Positions 36,879 to 45,080 of a stretch of 64,000 bases of DNA are shown one piece after another. Source of the stretch: Nitratireductor basaltis (GTDB lineage Bacteria > Pseudomonadota > Alphaproteobacteria > Rhizobiales > Rhizobiaceae); contig NZ_JMQM01000001.1 of NCBI RefSeq assembly GCF_000733725.1, positions 1,364,001-1,428,000 of the forward strand, in the 5' to 3' direction. Within the stretch, counting starts at the first letter, position 1. Each line of letters begins with the position of its first letter. The translations under genes were made by a program, and so were the position numbers. The notes under the pieces are model-generated. The model did not search any database. It was not told the origin of the DNA and saw only the letters and a program-made list of their open reading frames with translations.

Positions 36879-37498
36879 GCCGCCAGCGCCTCATGCAGTT
36901 TCATCTTGGGATAATTCCGCAAGGAGCTGACAGGGCTGCAATTGATCACCTGAATGCCAAGCGGCTCGATCACCTTCCATGCGTTATCGACCGCACGGCG
37001 CCAGCGCTCCACATTGCCAGCCTTTGGATTGTTCAAACCTTCAGGGTGCGCGCCATGCCAGTGCAGGCCACCCAGAAGGTTCATGTCGTATCCAACCAGG
37101 ATGATCTTCCGGCAGCCGAACTGCACCGCCAAATTCAGCGCGTGGAATCCTGAGTTGCCACCCCATCCGACTGTGTTGATCGGCTCCAAGACAAGGCGAT
37201 CATCCGGCTTGCGGCAATCGACAAGGTTCACATCTTCGAACCGCTTGGCTGCGTTTTGATCAACCGTCAGCTTCAGCCCGGCAAAGCCATCAAGTTCATG
37301 ATGATGCTTTCTCCACCATGCATCATCACATGCAAAGAGAATGTCTGCATCCGGGCAAAGCTTCCAGCTCGTGTTGATTGCGATGAACCGTGCCTTGCCC
37401 CGCGCCTTGTCCAGCGGAACATCCTTTGCACTTGGCCCGGAGGCAATGATCACCACAGTGTCGCCTTCCCACGAAGGCCACCAGTCTGGCTTGGTCAT
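36875..37498 (-). CDS. DUF115/GT42-like protein, probable sugar transferase
   Basis: A 207-residue Rossmann-type protein. Motifs VVIIASGPSAKDV, ARFIAINTSW, GGNSGFHALNLAVQFGCRKIILVGYDMNL and a late VINCSPVSSLRNYP parallel both DUF115 (Maf-type flagellin glycosyltransferase domain) and Campylobacter CstII-like GT42 sialyltransferases (GxGPS, SG..A..A..LG.K.I.L.G.D). A nonulosonate or similar sugar donor is therefore plausible. It starts in the stop of the gp6-like connector's upstream partner chain (ATGA overlaps on both sides). Confidence 0.65.
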   Translation of the reverse strand: MTKPDWWPSWEGDTVVIIASGPSAKDVPLDKARGKARFIAINTSWKLCPDADILFACDDAWWRKHHHELDGFAGLKLTVDQNAAKRFEDVNLVDCRKPDDRLVLEPINTVGWGGNSGFHALNLAVQFGCRKIILVGYDMNLLGGLHWHGAHPEGLNNPKAGNVERWRRAVDNAWKVIEPLGIQVINCSPVSSLRNYPKMKLHEALAA

Positions 37499-37857
37499 TT
37501 CAACGCAGGATCGCGCAGCGGATACAGGAGCGAGATGACAGGCTTTGGAAGATACCCATGCTCAAATGCGTCTTCCGCGTCACCGTCCGGCTCGCGATAG
37601 AAGTGCCCGACAAGAAGGATACAAGCCATCTGCACTTCTGAAGGCACCTCGGCACCGGATGGCAACTCACCGCTGCTGTCGAGGTTCAGGACGGCCTCGG
37701 CCTGTCCCTTCAGATAGTTGATGACGGCGGCAGACGCCGCGGCGATGTAGGTCTCAAGCAGAACGTCATCTTCGCTCGGCAAAGGATCTCCGTTTTCATC
37801 GAGATCACCGATGCGCAGTGCGCGCTTCACCATATCCAGAGAGACAAGCGCGACCAT
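37495..37857 (-). CDS. Head-tail connector, gp6-like
   Basis: A 120-residue all-helical protein (LDMVKRALRIGDLDENGDPLPSEDDVLLETYIAAASAAVINYL in part) of the HK97 gp6 / DNA-packaging adaptor family, with the typical QMACILLVGHFYREPDG segment. It forms the ring below the portal. It is coupled to the collagen-like gene before it and the DUF115-like gene after it. Confidence 0.87.
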   Translation of the reverse strand: MVALVSLDMVKRALRIGDLDENGDPLPSEDDVLLETYIAAASAAVINYLKGQAEAVLNLDSSGELPSGAEVPSEVQMACILLVGHFYREPDGDAEDAFEHGYLPKPVISLLYPLRDPALK

Positions 37858-38606
37858 TACTTGAACCTCACCGGATCGGATTGCTTCTCAGCCTTCGCGC
37901 TGCCGTCTCTGCCATCACGGCCTTTCTTGACCGCAAGCCGCCAGCCGTCCCCCTCGCCGGGCTTGTCGGCTGTGTCCTTCTGAGCGATCCAGAACGAGCC
38001 ACCCCAGGTAACACCGTCGCCAGCGGAATAAGCATCACCTGACTTGTAGACGCCGCGATCCAGAACCACCGGCAGCGTGAACGGGAACTCTTTCACCCTA
38101 TCGCCTTTGGCAAAGCGGAAGGTGATTGTGCGCAGCCCATCATGCTCCACTTCAAGATCATCGAAGCCAAGGCCATCGGCCCCGTCGCGTCCATCCTTGC
38201 CGGGATCGCCCTTTTCTCCATCGCGCCCGACCACAAGGCCAAGCTCGCGCGTTGTGCCATCAGTAAGTGTCAGAACAAGGTTGCCACCCCGATCGATAAC
38301 GGCACCGGCGACACCGACGCCATCAGCCCCATCCTTGCCGTCCGCACCGTCTTTGCCCGGTTCGCCGGCTGGCCCGCGTTCGCCCGGATCACCCTTTTCG
38401 CCTTTCTCGCCGGGAGCGCCGGGTGCACCATCGGCACCGGAGGGACCACGTTCGCCAGGATCGCCCTTCTCACCGCGATCACCTTTCTCCGGGTGCCGCT
38501 TTTCGATTGCCTCAAGGCGAGCTATGACAGGAGCAAGCGCATCGCTCACATATTCCTTGACCACGCCGACAACTTCACGGCCAAAAGATTTTCCATCGAA
38601 AGCCAT
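37857..38606 (-). CDS. Collagen-like virion protein with carbohydrate-binding-like C-terminus
   Basis: A 249-residue protein. Residues ~10-36 are a helical, probably trimerising segment. Residues 42-97 are ~18 uninterrupted Gly-X-Y triplets and residues 127-147 another seven, rich in GDP, GEK, GKD and GAD as in bacterial collagens. Between them is a small beta-like segment. Residues ~185-229 (VYKSGDAYSAGDGVTWGGSFWIAQ ... ) match the CBM5/12 pattern of aromatic and Gly-Asp residues that binds polysaccharide. Lying between portal and connector, it may be a head or neck fibre. Confidence 0.75.
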   Translation of the reverse strand: MAFDGKSFGREVVGVVKEYVSDALAPVIARLEAIEKRHPEKGDRGEKGDPGERGPSGADGAPGAPGEKGEKGDPGERGPAGEPGKDGADGKDGADGVGVAGAVIDRGGNLVLTLTDGTTRELGLVVGRDGEKGDPGKDGRDGADGLGFDDLEVEHDGLRTITFRFAKGDRVKEFPFTLPVVLDRGVYKSGDAYSAGDGVTWGGSFWIAQKDTADKPGEGDGWRLAVKKGRDGRDGSAKAEKQSDPVRFK

Positions 38607-39967
38607 CAGCGAAGTCCTTTGTACAGTTCCACGAGCGCGGCGCGAGCCTCGGATTCCATCACCTCGCTATCATCTTCTGGCGCAGGGATAGCTTCTGGCT
38701 GGGGCGCGGGCATCTGCCCGAATGGATCGGCCTGCGCGTCCCGCTTGGCCAGCGCTTCGAGAGAATAATTCTGCTGCTGGAGATAAGGCGTGTCGCCGCC
38801 TGTTACCTTCTTCAGGTCGATGCGGCGCCGGGCCTCGTTAGGAGACAGCACCCCGGCACTGATGCCTTCCTTGAGCATCTGCATCAGCGTGACGCTGTCC
38901 ATGCGAAGGAGGCCATCAAGATCGAACTCGGTGCCGATCTTCTCGCTCGACAGACCAAGCCCTTCATCAAGGCACAGTTCGATGTCTTCGATCAGCTTCT
39001 GAAGGCACTGCGAGTAATATTCCGTGTTCAGAGCTTGAACATTATTGTAACTCGGCATCGCACCGACACCGACCTTGTAGGGCGGGACGTGATAGGTGGA
39101 GCAGACCACCTCAGCCGACCACTTCAACTGCTCGATCAGCTGAGCGTCAGAAGCGTTTTCACGCATTGCCTCATACTTCAGGCCATCACCGAGAACGGCA
39201 ACCTTGCCAGCGTTCGCGCCGGTGAAGTTGTTGTCCCAATATTCCTTCAGGCGCGCCGCGGTATCGTCTGAGATTGCGGCAGGCGCGGTGAGCACGCCAC
39301 CAGGGCGCGCGCCATTCTGGAAGAACTTGGTGCTGTCGTTCTGGATCGAAAGACCCTGCATGGCAGCCAATCCGCTCGCATAGATCGGGGACATGCCGAC
39401 CAGCGGATGGAACATGCAGTTGAACCGATCGTGGATGATCTCGCGGGCCGGGACGATCAGAGGCCCCGTGAGGCCAGAGAGATTGTCCGCCTGCAGCTCA
39501 TAGAAGATCGACCCATCGTCAGCCACGAGCGGGCGCACGCGGCTTGGATCGAGAACGTAGAGCTTCGCGACCACGCCAGCATTGTTGCGCTGCTTCAGAA
39601 CGTAGGTGTTGCCGCGCTGAAGCTTTGACAGCACCCAACTCTCGAAGAACTGAATCCGGTTCTGAAAGTCGTTCGGCTTGCGCAGGACAGGCGAATAGGC
39701 AGGGCTGTTCACTTCTTCCCAAATGCCGTCCTTGTCCTTCTTCACGAGCTTCACGCGAAGCTTTGAGATGTCGGACGCGATCAGCGTGCGGCAGGCAAAG
39801 TCGGCATGGAAGGAGAGGACCGAATTGAAATCGACCTCAACATTCTGCTGCCATGCACCGGCAAAGCTTTCCAGCACGCGAAACCAGCCGCCCCGGTTCT
39901 GGTTGACCGGCGACAGGTCTTTCTTCCGCTCGCCAGTGAACGGGATCGGCAGGCCTAGAACGCGCAT
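38606..39967 (-). CDS. Portal protein, HK97 family
   Basis: A 453-residue HK97-type portal (Phage_portal). The ring-forming core includes DFACRTLIASDISKLRVKLVKKD, ESWVLSKLQRGNTYVLKQRN and the typical VCSTYHVPPYKVGVGAMPSYNNVQAL. The C-terminus is rich in Asp, Glu and Pro. It occurs after the capsid gene, not between terminase and protease as in HK97 itself. Confidence 0.95.
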   Translation of the reverse strand: MRVLGLPIPFTGERKKDLSPVNQNRGGWFRVLESFAGAWQQNVEVDFNSVLSFHADFACRTLIASDISKLRVKLVKKDKDGIWEEVNSPAYSPVLRKPNDFQNRIQFFESWVLSKLQRGNTYVLKQRNNAGVVAKLYVLDPSRVRPLVADDGSIFYELQADNLSGLTGPLIVPAREIIHDRFNCMFHPLVGMSPIYASGLAAMQGLSIQNDSTKFFQNGARPGGVLTAPAAISDDTAARLKEYWDNNFTGANAGKVAVLGDGLKYEAMRENASDAQLIEQLKWSAEVVCSTYHVPPYKVGVGAMPSYNNVQALNTEYYSQCLQKLIEDIELCLDEGLGLSSEKIGTEFDLDGLLRMDSVTLMQMLKEGISAGVLSPNEARRRIDLKKVTGGDTPYLQQQNYSLEALAKRDAQADPFGQMPAPQPEAIPAPEDDSEVMESEARAALVELYKGLR

Positions 39968-40201
39968 TTATTCGCCCTTTGCTTCTGCGATCTTCGCGCG
40001 CAGCGTCTCGACATCCCAACCGTGGTAGGGGCGTTTGCCGATCACGGCCTGATATTCTTCACGCGCTTCCGAAAGTGGATCTGATTTCTGCGCAGGTGTT
40101 TCAGCCTGCATGTCGCGGCGGCCATATCCAAGCCTCTCAGCGATCTTGCGACAACGCGGATCGCGAGCCTTCATGGCGCGGTCGAGATAATTGGATTTCA
40201 T
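39968..40201 (-). CDS. Small phage protein between capsid and portal genes (HeH/LEM-like end)
   Basis: A 77-residue basic protein started at 40201 because GGAG lies just before this ATG. The C-terminus (YHGWDVETLRAKIAEAKGE) resembles the short HeH/LEM helix-extended-loop-helix motif that phages use in head-associated or DNA-binding proteins. Function unknown. It ends one base before the portal start. Confidence 0.6.
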   Translation of the reverse strand: MKSNYLDRAMKARDPRCRKIAERLGYGRRDMQAETPAQKSDPLSEAREEYQAVIGKRPYHGWDVETLRAKIAEAKGE

Positions 40202-40267
40202 GGATATTCTCCAGATGGAGGAATGCCGGCCGCAGTTGCCCGCGACCGGCGATGTCATCGAAAGGGG

Positions 40268-41680
40268 TTAGGCAGAAGCTGCCGGGAGACCCCAATTGAC
40301 TTCATCCAGAAGGGCCACCGCCGATGCACGGCGCTTGGACCAGTTCAGGATGCGTTCGGCACGGAATGCCACGCTGTTGGTCTGCCACATGGAGACCATG
40401 GAGGTGGCAGTCGGCGTAACCGTGTCGTTGGTCGGGTTGTCCAGCATCTGCAGCGAGGCTTCGCGGGAAACGTCGATCATGACGCCGCCCTCGTCAGCGA
40501 AGTAGATGTCGGAAGCATTGACCAGAGCGACGTAGCCACCTGCCGAGACCGGTGCGAAGTATTCCGAGACAATGACCGGCAGGCCCATGAAGGTGCCGCC
40601 GTTCATGCTGATGCCTGGGAATTCCGACTGACCGAGCGGGTTGACCATGAGCGACAAGGCGAGTGCCGTTGCCGAAGACATGATCCACACACCGGCGGTC
40701 GGCGGGTTCTTCGCTGCCACGAACGTTGCCATCAGGGCACGAACGTCTTCACGGATCGCATCGGCGTCGTTGCCGCTCGACGTGATTGCAGTGACGCCGT
40801 TGGTGATGGATGCAGGGGAGACGCCCGCAGAAGCCGACTTCGATGGATCGATGAAATCGGTATCCACACGCTCTGCAACCGCACCGGCAAGGGCATCGCG
40901 CAGCAGCTGGTCAGCGGCAGGGCTCGACTTGCGCAGCAGTTCCTCGGTGACAACGCTGATGGTGGCGACCTTCAGTTCATCGAGGGTGTTGCGGTTGAAG
41001 TCAAATGCCGTGAGCGGCTTGGGCTTGCCCTCGCCCACCCAATAGGCCTGACCACCACCGGTCTGACCGATCAGGGGCGTGCGGAACGGCACCGTGCGCA
41101 GCGACGGGATGCCGCCCTGGCCGAACTTGCCGACGATGGTCATCGGGCGAAGGAACTCAACGAAATCGGCATAGACCGAGGTTTCGTCACCAACGAGTTC
41201 CGATGCCCAATTGCCATCGACGCTTGAACCAGCAACGACACTTGCTTTGGACACAATGCCGTAAACAGCTGAGTTCTCACCATAGAGCTGCTTGGCGATC
41301 TCGGTCTGACGGCGCTCGCCCTGGCTCAGGAACGCCAGTGCTTTGACCTTTGCGAGACGAGCGAACTCGATGCCCGGCGCCGCCTTGGGCCCCTTCACCG
41401 TAACAGCCGCACGAGATGCACCGGTATCAACTGGTGCGGACTTCTCCGCGCGGTTTACTGGCTTGGCTTCGATAGCCTTCGCACGCTCCATGCGGCGCAA
41501 GTCCTTCAGTTCCTCGTCAATGGTGTCATTCTCATCAGCGAGGGTGCCGAACTCTTCCTTCTCGGCCTCGTCCTTGGTGCGGCCTTCATCGGCAGCCTTG
41601 GACTGGATTTCCTCCATGCGGGCGAAGTTCGCCGCACGCTTGGCTTCAAGAGCCGTGATCTGCTCAGCGAGCGTCTTCAT
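40268..41680 (-). CDS. Internally started major capsid protein (scaffold domain + capsid)
   Basis: Within the fusion gene, AAAGGAGG lies eight nt before an in-frame ATG at 41680, exactly at the start of the coiled-coil scaffold domain (MKTLAEQITALEAKRAANF). The site is as good as any in the phage, so a stand-alone 470-residue capsid protein is probably the main product while the protease is a minor fused form. Confidence 0.6.
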   Translation of the reverse strand: MKTLAEQITALEAKRAANFARMEEIQSKAADEGRTKDEAEKEEFGTLADENDTIDEELKDLRRMERAKAIEAKPVNRAEKSAPVDTGASRAAVTVKGPKAAPGIEFARLAKVKALAFLSQGERRQTEIAKQLYGENSAVYGIVSKASVVAGSSVDGNWASELVGDETSVYADFVEFLRPMTIVGKFGQGGIPSLRTVPFRTPLIGQTGGGQAYWVGEGKPKPLTAFDFNRNTLDELKVATISVVTEELLRKSSPAADQLLRDALAGAVAERVDTDFIDPSKSASAGVSPASITNGVTAITSSGNDADAIREDVRALMATFVAAKNPPTAGVWIMSSATALALSLMVNPLGQSEFPGISMNGGTFMGLPVIVSEYFAPVSAGGYVALVNASDIYFADEGGVMIDVSREASLQMLDNPTNDTVTPTATSMVSMWQTNSVAFRAERILNWSKRRASAVALLDEVNWGLPAASA

Positions 41681-42238
41681 GTCATTGCCCTCCTTTGGGC
41701 GCAAATTGACGGGTTTCTTGGTTTTTCCCGAAGCGCCGGGAGATGCATCGCCATCGGCAGACTTGGTGCCAGACGCGGCAGGCGCGCCGATGTCGAATTT
41801 CTTGATGGAGGTGATCGAAGCCTCGGCCTGTGCCGGGATGGTCACGGCTGAGAGCTCCAGCCATTCCCACGCCTCATAGATCACGCCCCAGGAGTTGGGG
41901 ATCTGTTCAGTCTTGAGCCCGCGGAAGCCAATCGACAGACCGCGCACGAGACCGGCCTTGATCAGCTTCCAAGCACGATCGATCTCGTCGCTCACGCCTT
42001 TGGCGATCTCAGCAACGATCTCGATGCCGTTCTTGGTCACGGTGGCTTCAGTGACATGACCAATCGGCTGGTCATGGTTGTGCTGCCAGAGAAGCGGGAT
42101 CGGCAGCTTGAAGGATGCGCCTTCCGGCAAAACCACATCGTCCATGCGATCTGGCGAAGGTGTGGATGCGATGCCGCGGATAACGCGCGCGTCATCATCC
42201 ATCTCCTTGACCTCAAGGAGACTGTAGGCCCTGTTCAT
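40268..42238 (-). CDS. Fused prohead protease and HK97-fold major capsid protein
   Basis: A 656-residue fusion. Residues 1-~150 are the S78 prohead protease: His in LLWQHNHDQPIGHV (~53-55), nucleophile Ser in GLSIGFRG (~102) and the LSAVTIPAQAEA strand. Residues ~187-290 are a coiled-coil scaffold-like delta domain, and ~300-656 the HK97 capsid fold (GGGQAYWVGEGKPKP, EFPGISMNGGTFMGLPVIVSEYF). An internal ATG at 41680 with an ideal ribosome binding site could make the capsid part separately. Confidence 0.93.
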   Translation of the reverse strand: MNRAYSLLEVKEMDDDARVIRGIASTPSPDRMDDVVLPEGASFKLPIPLLWQHNHDQPIGHVTEATVTKNGIEIVAEIAKGVSDEIDRAWKLIKAGLVRGLSIGFRGLKTEQIPNSWGVIYEAWEWLELSAVTIPAQAEASITSIKKFDIGAPAASGTKSADGDASPGASGKTKKPVNLRPKEGNDMKTLAEQITALEAKRAANFARMEEIQSKAADEGRTKDEAEKEEFGTLADENDTIDEELKDLRRMERAKAIEAKPVNRAEKSAPVDTGASRAAVTVKGPKAAPGIEFARLAKVKALAFLSQGERRQTEIAKQLYGENSAVYGIVSKASVVAGSSVDGNWASELVGDETSVYADFVEFLRPMTIVGKFGQGGIPSLRTVPFRTPLIGQTGGGQAYWVGEGKPKPLTAFDFNRNTLDELKVATISVVTEELLRKSSPAADQLLRDALAGAVAERVDTDFIDPSKSASAGVSPASITNGVTAITSSGNDADAIREDVRALMATFVAAKNPPTAGVWIMSSATALALSLMVNPLGQSEFPGISMNGGTFMGLPVIVSEYFAPVSAGGYVALVNASDIYFADEGGVMIDVSREASLQMLDNPTNDTVTPTATSMVSMWQTNSVAFRAERILNWSKRRASAVALLDEVNWGLPAASA

Positions 42239-42253
42239 GATGTTCTCCTGTGA

Positions 42254-43936
42254 TCAGCCGAAGACGAGCATTTGATACTTCGGTTGAGCTTTGGGTTCCG
42301 GATTGCGGCTCATCACCGTGACCGCATCGAACAGCGCCATCACGGGGTCGATCTTCGCATCACCAGCATTCTGCTTGGTCGCGCGGATCGCGGTTGCCGT
42401 TGGTTCGATCTTCAGGTTCGAGACGCACCACGCCATCAGCTTTGACTGGCAGTGCCTCAACGTCCCATTGGACAACTTGCGCTCTGCGGTCTTGATCGCG
42501 TTCATCATCGCGTAGCCTTGAGGCGCGCCAATCAGTTCATTGTTTTCGGGCGTCACATCGATCTCAGCCAGCGCATCGATCATTTCACCAAGTCCGGCCG
42601 GATCGGCCGCGACCGCCGCAAGGAGACCTGCTTCCTTGATCGTGCGGATCAGATCGACCATCTGGGAGATGTCATCGAGTTCATCATCCACGATGACCAG
42701 CTCGCCATCGGCAGCAGCTTTCTCGAGGATTGGAGCGATCTTCTTGCGCCGCCTCAGCACGCTGCGGTGACACCATGACCGTGACCACGACAGCCAGTCC
42801 TTGGTTTCGCGGTGACGGCCCAGCGCGCTGAAGCCATAGAGGTCATCGAGACCGCCGCCGTCGAGGCCAACCACAATCACCTCGCATTCATCGAGAAGGC
42901 GCTGCAGGGTGATGTCTTCCTCACGCGCGGCCCAGAACTCTGCCCCAGGCCAGCGATTGGCCCGCAGGTTCATTCCGATCTCGACGTTGAGATGCTTGGC
43001 AAGGAAGGTCTGGATCGTGTCGCCTTCCTCATCATCACCGGTCTTGACCTTGGCCATCTTCCGCTCAAGCCAGTTCTGGCGAACGGATCGGCCCATATTC
43101 GGGTTGGTGATGTAGAAGTTCTCAGGCTCCAGATAAGCCTTGCTCTTGATCATCTCATCCGGGAACTCATAGAGCACCGGCAGGCTTTGCGGATCGTCAA
43201 TCTTGCCGTCCCGCACGTCCCTGAAATAGTCCAGCTTCTCCTTGAAGACGCCAGCCGGCGGTTCATCGGATTGCGTGGAGATGTAGATCACGAAGCCTTC
43301 AGGCCGCGAGATCAGACCACCTGTCGCCTCCTGCAGCATGGCGCTGGCACCTGACTTTTTGCCGAACAGCCAAAGCTCTTCGATGAGAACGAATGCCGCC
43401 TTCTTGCCTGCCGCCGTGCTGGAGTCAGCAGAGACCACCTTCAGGACCGCGCGCGTGACGCGGTGGGTGATCTCCTTGGTGTTGTCCTGCACATGCAGAA
43501 GATCCGACAACTCAGGATCAGCCCGCACCATGTCGGCAGCAGGCTTGAACGAATTGTCCGCCACCTCTCGCGTCGGTGCCAGGATCAGAAGCTCTTGCGA
43601 ATGCCTCCAGTTCCGAATGAGCGCGGTGAGCATGATCCCCGCGGCCATCGTGCTCTTGATGTTCTTCTTCGAGATCAGAAGGAAGAACTCTTCGATCAGC
43701 CGACGCGCGTTCTCATGGTCATAGGCACCAAAAATCGCCCGCACGAAATCGAAGACATATTCCTCGCAAGCCTCTCCGAATGTGGGCTGGCCAGCGACAT
43801 CAACGATCTTCAGCGACTTAAAGACCGATAGCGCAGCCTCAGCTTCATCAGGAAACAGCGGGTCGAACGGTATCAGCGACCGCCGTTCAACAATCCGCTG
43901 CTCCCAATCGAGGCAAGCGGTCGACCATTTCGGCAT
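42254..43936 (-). CDS. Terminase large subunit
   Basis: A 560-residue packaging motor of the HK97/P2-like type. The ATPase Walker A variant is LLISKKNIKST (~residues 88-97), Walker B AAFVLIEELW (~181-190). The nuclease domain starts with VIVVGLDGGGLDDLYG (~352-367), acidic residues that hold metal. ATG at 43936 overlaps the small subunit stop (TGATG); a GTG one codon earlier is an alternative. Confidence 0.95.
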   Translation of the reverse strand: MPKWSTACLDWEQRIVERRSLIPFDPLFPDEAEAALSVFKSLKIVDVAGQPTFGEACEEYVFDFVRAIFGAYDHENARRLIEEFFLLISKKNIKSTMAAGIMLTALIRNWRHSQELLILAPTREVADNSFKPAADMVRADPELSDLLHVQDNTKEITHRVTRAVLKVVSADSSTAAGKKAAFVLIEELWLFGKKSGASAMLQEATGGLISRPEGFVIYISTQSDEPPAGVFKEKLDYFRDVRDGKIDDPQSLPVLYEFPDEMIKSKAYLEPENFYITNPNMGRSVRQNWLERKMAKVKTGDDEEGDTIQTFLAKHLNVEIGMNLRANRWPGAEFWAAREEDITLQRLLDECEVIVVGLDGGGLDDLYGFSALGRHRETKDWLSWSRSWCHRSVLRRRKKIAPILEKAAADGELVIVDDELDDISQMVDLIRTIKEAGLLAAVAADPAGLGEMIDALAEIDVTPENNELIGAPQGYAMMNAIKTAERKLSNGTLRHCQSKLMAWCVSNLKIEPTATAIRATKQNAGDAKIDPVMALFDAVTVMSRNPEPKAQPKYQMLVFG

Positions 43937-44349
43937 CACCGGTTATCGACCACCAGTTTCGGCGGTGTCGGTGGAGCGAACTTGCCACCCACATTCTGCG
44001 CCGCGATCTGCTGCTCTTCCTTCTTGCCGAGCTTTGGTGCCTTGGTCTCCCGCTGCTTGACCTTCTGCTCTGCTGTGGCCGCGCCAAGCTGCTCCAGCAT
44101 CTTGTTCTGTGCCGAGACATTCCCGCCCATTGCCGAACGGTAGCGCGCCATCAGAACATCAGCCGTGACCTTGGCAGAGCCGATCTTCAGCTCGAAAGAA
44201 AAGTGCTTGCGCAATGTCGGCACTGAGATGTCGAGCGCTTCTGCAATCTCTTCTTGCGACATGCCGGAAGCCCTGAGAACGCGCACCTTTTCGCGCTGCT
44301 CATCAGAGGGCTCGAACTCTGGCCGGCCCCTTCCTGTTCTTTTCGACAT
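43936..44349 (-). CDS. Terminase small subunit
   Basis: A 137-residue protein with an N-terminal helix-turn-helix (MSQEEIAEALDISVPTLRKHF) for binding the packaging site and a central helical oligomerisation part (ADVLMARYRSAMGGNVSAQNKMLEQLGA). The tail is basic and Pro-rich. Position directly before the large subunit confirms the role. Confidence 0.8.
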   Translation of the reverse strand: MSKRTGRGRPEFEPSDEQREKVRVLRASGMSQEEIAEALDISVPTLRKHFSFELKIGSAKVTADVLMARYRSAMGGNVSAQNKMLEQLGAATAEQKVKQRETKAPKLGKKEEQQIAAQNVGGKFAPPTPPKLVVDNR

Positions 44350-44501
44350 GTGTCTGATTTCCGCCTCAGCAAAAAAATATTTGAATGCGGGGGGCGCGGG
44401 TCCGCTCGGGGCAAGGATTTTTGACTTTTGATGTACCCCCCCATGGGGATGCCATCACAGTCGCTCATGCTTGCTCGCAGAAAGGCATCAAGCCAATTCT
44501 G
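44350..44501. other. Gap between HNH nuclease and terminase genes, candidate cos/packaging region
   Basis: 152 nt with no gene. It holds unusually long G/C runs (44386-44398 and 44434-44448) and a 10-bp palindrome CCCCATGGGG at 44439-44448. HNH nuclease next to the terminase is typical of cos phages, whose cohesive end site usually lies here. The exact nicks cannot be seen. Confidence 0.35.
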
Positions 44502-44870
44502 CTACCGCAACCCCGTCCGCTTCTCTTCGCTCTGTATGAGACTGTCATGCACTCGCTTGGTCACGGTCTCGATGTTGCTCTCATCCCAGAACAGGACCGG
44601 ATCACCATTGTGCGGTATCTTGTGGTTGGCGACTGGAGCGTTGGGCTGGTTGCCTCTGCCTGCGCATATCTCGCCACTACGTTGGCAGGTGTAGAGATCG
44701 CGGGTGAAGACCTTCTCGCGAAGGCGCTGCCATCTGGCTGTTTTGTACCAGGAGCGCCATGGTTGGGTGTCTCGCCTCTGCTTGTCTCTGGCCTTTTCAT
44801 CTCCTGATGCGTAGCCGAGACGTGGTGCCATCTTCTTGATCGGTGAGGCGATGGTCTTCAGTCTTCCCAT
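44502..44870 (-). CDS. HNH endonuclease
   Basis: A 122-residue HNH protein. The core ARWQRLREKVFTRDLYTCQ ... NAPVANHKIPHNGD ... NIETVTKRVHDS holds the His and Asn of the beta-beta-alpha metal fold, though the usual zinc-binding Cys pairs are only partly kept. In HK97-like phages an HNH protein next to the terminase is needed for specific cleavage at cos. ATG at 44870 or GTG at 44873 may be used. Confidence 0.82.
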   Translation of the reverse strand: MGRLKTIASPIKKMAPRLGYASGDEKARDKQRRDTQPWRSWYKTARWQRLREKVFTRDLYTCQRSGEICAGRGNQPNAPVANHKIPHNGDPVLFWDESNIETVTKRVHDSLIQSEEKRTGLR

Positions 44871-44873
44871 CAC

Positions 44874-45080
44874 TCACCCACTCGCTTCATCCGGTAGTTC
44901 CGGCAATACGCAATACCAGTCCCACATGCCGTCATGCTTAAGTGCATCAGCAACGAAGCCATCGGTGATCATGTCCACCAAATGCGGGCCGTTGCAGGAG
45001 TTGGCGACCACGAGACGGCTGTCTCTGACCGCGATCTCGAACTCGTCATCAGTCAGATCGCTGATCGGTCGCCAGTGCAT
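44874..45080 (-). CDS. Small acidic phage protein
   Basis: A 68-residue protein (MHWRPISDLTDDEFEIAVRDSRLVV...) from an ATG that overlaps the stop of the micro membrane protein gene before it (TGATG). A longer frame to 45242 exists but would read through that better-supported gene. No family recognised; Asp/Glu-rich with several Trp. Confidence 0.6.
   Translation of the reverse strand: MHWRPISDLTDDEFEIAVRDSRLVVANSCNGPHLVDMITDGFVADALKHDGMWDWYCVLPELPDEASG

Noticed and set aside
37980-38520. Repetitive DNA in the collagen-like gene, considered as a CRISPR or tandem array
   Set aside because: Repeats are 9-bp Gly-X-Y codon units with no spacer pattern; no CRISPR array was seen anywhere in the window.
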